NCBI GenBank assembly: GCA_045536775.1
Contig: JAZSOD010000083.1
Location: 1 to 30,857 of the forward strand
Length of the DNA: 30,857 nt
Direction of reading: 5' to 3'
From: UBA4717 sp045536775
Lineage (GTDB): Bacteria > Bacillota > Clostridia > Oscillospirales > CAG-272
Part shown: one piece after another, positions 24,790 to 30,857 of the stretch
Position numbering within the stretch: the first letter of the stretch is position 1
Layout of the letters: each line of letters starts with the position of its first letter
The notes under the pieces: generated by a model
Told to the model about the DNA's origin: nothing
The model's input: the letters and a program-made list of their open reading frames with translations, nothing else
Database searches by the model: none
Translations under genes and position numbers: made by a program

Positions 24790-25875
24790 ATGAGCATCAA
24801 CGTAACACGCTCGTCAATGCCCGAATACGCGGAGTATTGCGAGGAAATAAAATCTATATGGGACACGGTGCATCTGACAAATATGGGTCCTATACATAAT
24901 AAGCTTAAGGAGCAGCTTAAGGAGTATTTGTCGGTTCCGAACATCGAGCTGTTTGTAAACGGACATTTGGCGTTGTACTGTGCTATAAAGGCACTTGGAC
25001 TGCACGGTGAGATAATTACGACTCCGTTTACCTTTGCTTCTACCACAAATGCTATAGTACAGGCAGGGTGCACTCCTGTTTTTTGTGACGTAAAGGACGA
25101 TTATACGATTGACGAGTCTTTGATCGAATCGCATATTACCGACAAAACCGTGGCGATTCTGGCGGTACACGTTTACGGGAATATATGTGATATTGAGGCG
25201 ATTCAGAAAATTGCTGACCGTCACGGATTGAAGGTTATCTACGATGCGGCCCATGCCTTTGGCGTTGAATATAACGGAAAGGGTATCGGAGAATATGGTG
25301 ACGTGTCGATGTTTTCTTTCCACGCTACAAAGGTGTTTCACACCGTGGAGGGAGGAGCACTTTGCTTTAATGATACCGCGCTTTCGGCCAAAATAGCACA
25401 GCACAGAAATTTCGGAATTTCCGGTGATGAGCTTGTTTGCTTTGGCTCTAACGCAAAAATGAACGAGTTTCAGGCTGCGATGGGAGTTTGTAACCTGCGC
25501 CACATTGACGAAGAGCTTGAATCGAGGAAGAGAGCTTTTGAAAGATATAATCAGCGACTTGCTTCCGCGGACGGCTTGACTCTTTTGCCGATTTCCAAAA
25601 AGATTAAGCAAAACTATGCTTACTATCCAATTTTGGTGGACAAGGAAAGTTTTGGTTTTAACCGTGACGAGCTTTGCGAAAAGCTTGTTAAAAACGATAT
25701 TTTTGCAAGAAAGTATTTTTACCCTCTCGTTTCTGAAAACAAGGAATTCGGGGAAGACAGGACTGCAGACACCCCTAAAGCAAAATGCTTTTCTCGCAAT
25801 GTTTTGTGTCTGCCGTTATATGCTCATCTAGACGAGGCGGACGTTGACAGAATTTGTGATATAGTTTTGAACTAA
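24790..25875 (+). CDS. DegT-family sugar aminotransferase (VioA/DesI/WecE-like), probable dTDP-4-amino sugar enzyme
   Basis: A PLP-dependent nucleotide-sugar aminotransferase of 361 residues. PLP-site elements are Asp152-x2-His155 in YDAAHAFGVEYNG and Schiff-base Lys181 in FSFHATKVFHTVEGGAL. The substrate loop reads ITTPFTFASTTNAIV, and the usual SGT-type phosphate motif is replaced by VNGHLAL (57-63). The FHATK(V/L)FH(T/S)-EGG form is common in enzymes acting on dTDP-4-keto-6-deoxyglucose, giving dTDP-4-amino-4,6-dideoxyglucose (VioA/DesI) or the galactose form (WecE). It lies 19 bases before rmlA and rmlB, which make exactly that keto sugar, and no rmlC or rmlD is present. The AT content falls back here toward the chromosomal level. 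C3 versus C4 amination and the stereochemistry cannot be told from sequence. Confidence 0.9.
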   Translation: MSINVTRSSMPEYAEYCEEIKSIWDTVHLTNMGPIHNKLKEQLKEYLSVPNIELFVNGHLALYCAIKALGLHGEIITTPFTFASTTNAIVQAGCTPVFCDVKDDYTIDESLIESHITDKTVAILAVHVYGNICDIEAIQKIADRHGLKVIYDAAHAFGVEYNGKGIGEYGDVSMFSFHATKVFHTVEGGALCFNDTALSAKIAQHRNFGISGDELVCFGSNAKMNEFQAAMGVCNLRHIDEELESRKRAFERYNQRLASADGLTLLPISKKIKQNYAYYPILVDKESFGFNRDELCEKLVKNDIFARKYFYPLVSENKEFGEDRTADTPKAKCFSRNVLCLPLYAHLDEADVDRICDIVLN

Positions 25876-25894
25876 TTATTTTGGAGGACCTTAT

Positions 25895-26770
25895 ATGAAA
25901 GGTATAATCTTAGCAGGAGGTAAGGGCACTCGCCTTTATCCTATGACCAAAGTTGTGTCGAAGCAGCTTCTTCCAATCTACGATAAACCGCTTATCTACT
26001 ATCCGTTATCTATTCTGATGCTTGCGGGAATACGTGAGATACTCATAATATCCACGCCCGACGACACCCCCGTGTACGAGAGGCTTCTCGGTGACGGTGT
26101 GCAGATAGGCATAAAGCTTACATATAAGGTTCAGGAAACACCTCGCGGACTCGCCGACGCGTTTATACTCGGCGAGGAATTTATCGGCGACGACAGCGTA
26201 TGCCTTATCCTCGGCGACAACGTATTCTACGGACAGAATATGACTAAAGTACTCCGCAGTGCGATGGAGAACAAGGTTGGAGCGACCATTTTCGGCTATC
26301 CCGTAAAGGACCCCACCGCGTTTGGTGTGGTTGAGTTTGATGAAAACCACAAGGTTATATCTATTGAAGAAAAGCCGAAAAATCCGAAGTCAAATTACGC
26401 AGTTCCCGGTCTTTACTTCTACGATAACCGCGTTGTTGAAATCGCAAAGAACGTAAAGCCGTCGGCGCGCGGTGAGATCGAGATCACCGCGGTAAATAAT
26501 GCTTACCTTGAAGCAGGCGAGCTTAATGTGACTTTGCTTGGACGCGGTATGGCGTGGCTCGATACAGGCACTCCTCAGGGTATGCTCAAGGCGGCTGAAT
26601 TCGTTGAGGCTGTTCAGGACAGACAGGGCTTTTACGTATCCTGTATCGAGGAGATCGCGTGGAGACGCGGCTTTATTACAACCGAACAGCTGAAGGTAAT
26701 AGGCGAAAGTCTTAAAATGACAGATTACGGCGAGTATCTTCTCTCGCTTGCAAAGGGGGATAACCAATGA
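25895..26770 (+). CDS. rmlA: Glucose-1-phosphate thymidylyltransferase
   Basis: Makes dTDP-glucose from dTTP and glucose 1-phosphate. The 291 residues carry the N-terminal nucleotide motif GGKGTRLYPMTK (8-19), VSKQLLPIYDKP, QETPRGLADAF, the metal-binding Asp108 in LILGDN, EKPKNPKSNYAVPGLYFYD, RGEIEIT, and GMAWLDTGT. Length and motifs are those of a classic RmlA. GGAGGACC precedes the ATG and the stop overlaps rmlB (ATGA). Codon use is GC-richer than the upstream block, with many CCC and CGC codons. Confidence 0.96.
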   Translation: MKGIILAGGKGTRLYPMTKVVSKQLLPIYDKPLIYYPLSILMLAGIREILIISTPDDTPVYERLLGDGVQIGIKLTYKVQETPRGLADAFILGEEFIGDDSVCLILGDNVFYGQNMTKVLRSAMENKVGATIFGYPVKDPTAFGVVEFDENHKVISIEEKPKNPKSNYAVPGLYFYDNRVVEIAKNVKPSARGEIEITAVNNAYLEAGELNVTLLGRGMAWLDTGTPQGMLKAAEFVEAVQDRQGFYVSCIEEIAWRRGFITTEQLKVIGESLKMTDYGEYLLSLAKGDNQ

Positions 26771-27786
26771 CGATAATAGTAACCGGCGGTGCAGGCTTTA
26801 TCGGCTCGAATTTTGTATTCCATATGCTCAACAAGTATCCTGAATACAGAATAATCTGCCTTGCCAAGCTTACCTATGCAGGTAACCTTTCAACCCTCAA
26901 ACCTGTTATGGATAACCCGAGCTTCCGTTTCGTAAAAGCAGATATATGCGACAGGGAAGCGGTTTACAAGCTTTTTGAGGAGGAGCACCCCGATATTGTA
27001 GTTAACTTCGCGGCTGAAAGCCACGTTGACAGATCAATAGAGGACCCGGGAGTATTCCTGCAGACCAACATTATGGGAACGGCAACCCTTATGGACGCCT
27101 GCAGAAAATACGGAATCAAGCGTTATCATCAGGTGTCGACCGATGAGGTTTACGGCGACCTTCCGCTTGACCGTCCCGATCTTTTCTTTACCGAGGCAAC
27201 ACCCCTTCACACGAGTAGTCCGTACTCGTCCTCCAAGGCGGCGGCAGACCTGCTTGTTTTAGCTTACCACAGAACTTACGGACTTCCCGTTTCGATAAGC
27301 CGTTGCTCAAACAACTACGGACCGTACCATTTCCCTGAAAAGCTTATTCCCTTAATGATCGCCAACTGTCTTTTCGACAAGCCCCTGCCCGTATACGGCG
27401 AGGGAATAAACGTTCGCGATTGGCTCTACGTTGAGGATCACTGCAAGGCGATAGACCTTATTGTTCACAACGGGCGAGTTGGCGAGGTTTACAATGTCGG
27501 AGGACACAACGAAATGAAAAACATCGACATCGTCAAGCTTATATGCAAGGAGCTTGACAAGCCCGAGACCCTTATCACCTACGTTACAGACCGAAAGGGA
27601 CACGATATGCGCTACGCTATCGATCCCACAAAAATACATACCGAGCTTGGCTGGCTGCCCGAAACCAAATTTGCAGACGGCATAAAGCTTACGATAAAGT
27701 GGTATCTTGACAACCGCGAGTGGTGGGAGACCATTATAAGCGGCGAATACCGAAATTATTATGACAAGATGTATTCAAACAGATAA
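26767..27786 (+). CDS. rmlB: dTDP-glucose 4,6-dehydratase, with an Ala at the NAD ribose position
   Basis: Converts dTDP-glucose to dTDP-4-keto-6-deoxyglucose. It is an extended SDR of 339 residues with GGAGFIGSN (7-15), FAAESHVDRSIEDP (81-94), the TDEVYG catalytic motif (125-130, with Asp and Glu), and Tyr153-x3-Lys157 in YSSSK. Then come RCSNNYGPYHFPEKLIPLMI and INVRDWLYVEDHC. All are standard. Odd point: the strand-2 motif reads CLAKLTYAGN, with Ala33 (codon GCC at 26863-26865) where the family normally has Asp that holds the NAD adenosine ribose. It overlaps rmlA by 4 bases. Its product is probably used by the aminotransferase at 24790, since no rmlC or rmlD is present here. Confidence 0.95.
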   Translation: MTIIVTGGAGFIGSNFVFHMLNKYPEYRIICLAKLTYAGNLSTLKPVMDNPSFRFVKADICDREAVYKLFEEEHPDIVVNFAAESHVDRSIEDPGVFLQTNIMGTATLMDACRKYGIKRYHQVSTDEVYGDLPLDRPDLFFTEATPLHTSSPYSSSKAAADLLVLAYHRTYGLPVSISRCSNNYGPYHFPEKLIPLMIANCLFDKPLPVYGEGINVRDWLYVEDHCKAIDLIVHNGRVGEVYNVGGHNEMKNIDIVKLICKELDKPETLITYVTDRKGHDMRYAIDPTKIHTELGWLPETKFADGIKLTIKWYLDNREWWETIISGEYRNYYDKMYSNR

Positions 27787-27799
27787 AGGAGTAACAAAA

Positions 27800-28852
27800 A
27801 TGTCCTCATTCAAAAATAAAACCTTAATGATAACGGGCGGTACGGGCTCGTTCGGTAACGCGGTGCTTAACCGTTTTCTCAGAACCGATATCGGCGAAAT
27901 ACGCATTTTCTCGCGTGACGAAAAGAAGCAGGACGATATGCGTCACGAGTTTCAGGCAAAAATGCCTGACGTTGCAGATAAGATAAAGTTTTATATTGGC
28001 GACGTGCGTGATCTTGCGTCTGTAAAGAACGCAATGCATGGCGTTGACTACATATTCCACGCGGCGGCACTCAAGCAGGTGCCCTCCTGCGAGTTCTTCC
28101 CGATCGAAGCGGTAAAGACTAACGTTATCGGCACAGAAAACGTGCTTACTGCTGCAATTGATGCAGGTGTTAAGAACGTAGTCTGCCTATCCACCGACAA
28201 GGCGGCATACCCCGTTAACGCTATGGGTACGTCGAAGGCTATGATGGAAAAGGTCATAGTTGCAAAGTCGAGAACGGTAGACCCCGAAAAGACAAAGATT
28301 TGCTGCACACGTTACGGTAACGTAATGTGCTCACGCGGCTCGGTCATTCCGCTTTGGATAGACCAGATTAAGAACGGTCAGCCCATAACCATCACAGACG
28401 GAACAATGACAAGATTTATAATGTCGCTCGATGAAGCGGTAGACCTTGTTATCTTTGCATTTGAAAACGGTGTCAGCGGTGATATTCTCGTTCAGAAGGC
28501 GCCCGCCTGCACCATTCAGACTCAGGCAGAGGCGGTGTGCGAGCTGTTTGGCGGAGACAAGAACAAGATCAAGGTCATCGGTATTCGTCACGGTGAAAAG
28601 ATGTACGAGACTCTGCTCACAAACGAGGAGTGCGCAAACGCCGTTGATATGGGCGATTTTTATCGTGTTCCCTCGGACAAGCGCGGTCTCAACTATGATA
28701 AATATTTCAAGGACGGCGACACAGAGCGCAATCCTCTAACAGAATTCAATTCCCACAACACCGAGCTCTTAAACGTTGAGCAGGTAAAAGAAAAGCTCCT
28801 GACACTTGAATATATCCGCACCGAGCTTGACAAAATGGGAATCAAATATTAA
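27800..28852 (+). CDS. capE: UDP-GlcNAc 4,6-dehydratase (5-inverting), CapE/FnlA type
   Basis: First enzyme of UDP-L-FucNAc synthesis: it dehydrates and epimerises UDP-GlcNAc at C5. The 350-residue SDR has GGTGSFGNAV (13-22), FSRDEKKQDDMRHEF (38-51), HAAALKQVPSCE (88-98) and STDKAAYPVNAMGTSKAMMEK. In the last, the usual Tyr-x3-Lys is Met142-x3-Lys146, the form seen in CapE and FlaA1-type enzymes. I start at the ATG 27800 with AAAGGAGT at 27785-27792; a longer frame from 27761 would overlap rmlB. The following CapF and CapG genes separate it from the pseudaminic acid and bacillosamine enzymes that share this fold. Confidence 0.93.
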   Translation: MSSFKNKTLMITGGTGSFGNAVLNRFLRTDIGEIRIFSRDEKKQDDMRHEFQAKMPDVADKIKFYIGDVRDLASVKNAMHGVDYIFHAAALKQVPSCEFFPIEAVKTNVIGTENVLTAAIDAGVKNVVCLSTDKAAYPVNAMGTSKAMMEKVIVAKSRTVDPEKTKICCTRYGNVMCSRGSVIPLWIDQIKNGQPITITDGTMTRFIMSLDEAVDLVIFAFENGVSGDILVQKAPACTIQTQAEAVCELFGGDKNKIKVIGIRHGEKMYETLLTNEECANAVDMGDFYRVPSDKRGLNYDKYFKDGDTERNPLTEFNSHNTELLNVEQVKEKLLTLEYIRTELDKMGIKY

Positions 28853-28883
28853 GCGATAGGCAATAGGGAAGAGTGAAGAAGTT

Positions 28884-30083
28884 ATGAACATACTTATTAC
28901 CGGTGCCAAGGGCTTTGTGGGAAAGAATCTCACGGCGGCGCTTCAAAATATAAAGGACGGTAAGGATAAGACACATCCGTCACTTGAGATAGGTGAGATC
29001 TATCTTTACGATATAGACACAGATAAGGCGCTGCTTGATACATACTGTGAAAAGGCGAACTTCGTATTCAACATAGCGGGCGTTAACCGTCCGCAGAATC
29101 CGGAGGAGTTTATGGAGGGTAATTTCGGCTTTGCGTCGACCCTCATCGAAACTCTCAAAAAGCACAAAAATACCTGCCCCGTAGTACTGTCGAGCTCTAT
29201 TCAGGCAACACTCATCGGACGATATGACGGCGATTACGGCAGAAGCAAAAAAGCGGGCGAGGAGTTATTCTTTAGCTACGCCGAGGAAACGGGTGCGAGG
29301 GTTCTTGTATACCGCTTCCCGAATCTTTTCGGCAAGTGGTGCAGACCAAACTATAACTCTGCGGTCGCAACCTTCTGTAACAATATAGCAAATGATCTTC
29401 CCATACAGGTGAATGATCCGAGCGTTACCCTTGAGCTTCTTTACATCGACGACCTTGTTGACGAAATGATAGCGGCGCTTGAGGGCAGAGAGCATCACTG
29501 TGAATTTGACGGCATCAACACGATTCTGACAGATGACGGCAGATATTGTTCCGCGCCCGTGACTCACAAGGTCACGCTCGGCGAGATAGTGACCCTGCTT
29601 AAAAGCTTCCGAGCTCAGCCCGAAACTCTTACAATGCCCGAGATACCTGCAGGAAGCTTTGCGAAAAAGCTATACTCGACATATCTTTCATACCTGCCTG
29701 CAGAAAAGGTATCTTTTCCTCTCAAAATGAACGTAGACGCGAGGGGAAGCTTTACCGAGCTTTTGAGAAGCGAGAAGTGCGGTCAGATAAGCGTTAACAT
29801 ATCAAAGCCCGGGATTACCAAGGGACAGCACTGGCACAACACCAAGTGGGAGTTCTTTATCGTTGTTTCGGGCAGAGGACTGATACAGCTTCGCAAAATC
29901 GGCACGGACGAGGTCTTGAATTTTGAGGTCTCTGGTGATAAAATAGAAGCGGTGCATATGCTTCCGGGATACACTCACAACATTATTAATCTTTCCGACA
30001 CGGAAGACTTGGTCACGGTTATGTGGGCAAACGAATGCTTTGACCCAACTAAGCCCGACACATTTTTTGAGGTGGTAGAATAA
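28884..30083 (+). CDS. capF: Bifunctional SDR-cupin enzyme of UDP-L-FucNAc synthesis, CapF/FnlB
   Basis: Acts after CapE: the C-terminal cupin epimerises at C3 and the N-terminal SDR domain reduces the C4 ketone, giving UDP-L-PneNAc/TalNAc-type intermediate for CapG. The 399 residues show GAKGFVGKN (7-15), the SDR active site Tyr118-x3-Lys122 (DYGRSKKAGEE), and a cupin from about 285. The cupin has the metal motif His316-x-His318-x4-Glu323 (GQHWHNTKWEFF) and His365 (PGYTHNI). This two-domain layout is specific to CapF. The start has only a weak GAAGAG upstream. The TAA stop overlaps the capG ATG by one base. Confidence 0.94.
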   Translation: MNILITGAKGFVGKNLTAALQNIKDGKDKTHPSLEIGEIYLYDIDTDKALLDTYCEKANFVFNIAGVNRPQNPEEFMEGNFGFASTLIETLKKHKNTCPVVLSSSIQATLIGRYDGDYGRSKKAGEELFFSYAEETGARVLVYRFPNLFGKWCRPNYNSAVATFCNNIANDLPIQVNDPSVTLELLYIDDLVDEMIAALEGREHHCEFDGINTILTDDGRYCSAPVTHKVTLGEIVTLLKSFRAQPETLTMPEIPAGSFAKKLYSTYLSYLPAEKVSFPLKMNVDARGSFTELLRSEKCGQISVNISKPGITKGQHWHNTKWEFFIVVSGRGLIQLRKIGTDEVLNFEVSGDKIEAVHMLPGYTHNIINLSDTEDLVTVMWANECFDPTKPDTFFEVVE

Positions 30084-30857
30084 TGGAAATAAGGCTTGAC
30101 TATTCAGACGTAAAATTCAAGGATAACGGGAAGCTTAAGCTTCTCATCATCGTGGGTACGAGACCCGAAATAATCCGTCTCGCAGCGGTTATAAACAAGT
30201 GCAGACAGTATTTTGACTGTGTTCTCGCTCATACGGGTCAGAACTACGATTATAACTTAAACGGTGTGTTCTTCAAGGACTTGAAGCTTGATAATCCCGA
30301 GGTGTATATGGACGCGGTAGGCGACGACCTCGGCGCGACCGTCGGCAACATCATAAACTGCTCCTACAAGCTTATGGCGCAGATAAAGCCTGATGCGCTT
30401 CTCATTCTCGGCGACACAAACTCCTGCCTCTCGGCGATTGCCGCAAAGAGACTCCATATTCCGATATTCCATATGGAAGCGGGTAACAGATGTAAGGACG
30501 AGTGTTTGCCAGAGGAAACGAACAGACGTATCGTTGACATTATCTCCGACGTAAATCTCGCGTACTCAGAGCACGCAAGAAGATACCTTCACGAGTGCGG
30601 ACTTCCCAAGGAGCGTACCTACGTAACGGGCTCTCCTATGGCAGAGGTGCTTCATAATAACCTCGATGACATTAAGGCGAGTGATATTCTCTCGCGCCTC
30701 GGACTTGAAAAGAAAAAGTACATACTTCTCTCGGCTCACAGAGAAGAAAATATCGACACCGAAAAGAACTTCTTAAGTCTTTTTAATGCAATTAATAAGA
30801 TGGCGGAAAAATACGATATGCCCGTGCTTTATTCTTGCCATCCTAGAAGCAAAAAGA
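30083..30857 (+). CDS. capG: UDP-N-acetylglucosamine 2-epimerase family, CapG/FnlC (3' end outside window)
   Basis: Last enzyme of the UDP-L-FucNAc route, epimerising C2. The frame is open to the window end, giving 258 visible residues of about 370-380. WecB-family motifs are present: VGTRPEIIRLA near residue 25, HTGQNYD, LGDTNS, HMEAGNRC, PEETNRRIVD, GSPMAEVL and SAHREEN. The order capE-capF-capG is the standard FucNAc cassette, which favours this over a plain UDP-GlcNAc/ManNAc epimerase. The start overlaps the capF stop (TAATG), so it is translationally coupled. Truncation is due to the window. Confidence 0.92.
   Translation, partial: MEIRLDYSDVKFKDNGKLKLLIIVGTRPEIIRLAAVINKCRQYFDCVLAHTGQNYDYNLNGVFFKDLKLDNPEVYMDAVGDDLGATVGNIINCSYKLMAQIKPDALLILGDTNSCLSAIAAKRLHIPIFHMEAGNRCKDECLPEETNRRIVDIISDVNLAYSEHARRYLHECGLPKERTYVTGSPMAEVLHNNLDDIKASDILSRLGLEKKKYILLSAHREENIDTEKNFLSLFNAINKMAEKYDMPVLYSCHPRSKK

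Noticed and set aside
25895..27786. Complete dTDP-rhamnose pathway
   Set aside because: Only rmlA and rmlB are present; no rmlC or rmlD frame was found in the window.

Overview
The window looks like part of a chromosome from an anaerobic, gut-type Clostridia (Bacillota). The support is the type I glutamine synthetase style, AGGAGG-like ribosome binding sites, rho-independent terminators, a LarA homologue, and a lipoprotein with Cys-rich repeats of a kind common in Firmicutes surface proteins. The exact taxon cannot be read from the sequence.

Region 1 (1-6280) is housekeeping and transport. It holds the 3' part of glnA, ending at a perfect hairpin terminator, then a monocistronic Na+/phosphate symporter with a PhoU-like tail between its own promoter and terminator. 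A same-strand run follows: a ZIP metal transporter, an EamA/DMT permease and a LarA-type nickel-dependent racemase. A bidirectional terminator closes this run.

Region 2 (6290-7492) is a minus-strand lipoprotein with four 26-residue Cys-rich repeats, and a divergent promoter region. One good sigma-A promoter faces left to the lipoprotein. A stronger one with an extended -10 faces right into the polysaccharide locus.

Region 3 (7493-30857, running off the end) is a long, tightly packed Wzx/Wzy-type surface-polysaccharide operon. In order it encodes: a DegT aminotransferase, the initiating phosphoglycosyltransferase, a GNAT acetyltransferase, three GT4 glycosyltransferases, an acyltransferase-3 membrane protein, a fourth GT4, the Wzy polymerase, a fifth GT4, a GT-A enzyme, the Wzx flippase, two tandem paralogous ATP-grasp ligases, an SLC13-type permease, a second DegT aminotransferase, RmlA, RmlB, and the UDP-L-FucNAc enzymes CapE/CapF/CapG (FnlA/B/C; the last is cut by the window end). 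No terminator was seen inside the operon and many genes overlap.

Reading the genes together, one initiating transferase plus six glycosyltransferases suggest a repeat unit of up to about seven sugars. These probably include L-FucNAc and a dTDP-4-amino-4,6-dideoxyhexose: RmlA-RmlB plus the second aminotransferase are present, while RmlC and RmlD are not in the window. The most unusual part is the AT-rich 20971-24758 block of two ATP-grasp enzymes and an SLC13-type carboxylate permease. It sits directly before the aminotransferase. I infer a module that attaches an imported or exported carboxylic or amino acid to an amino sugar or other glycan component, but its substrate is unknown.
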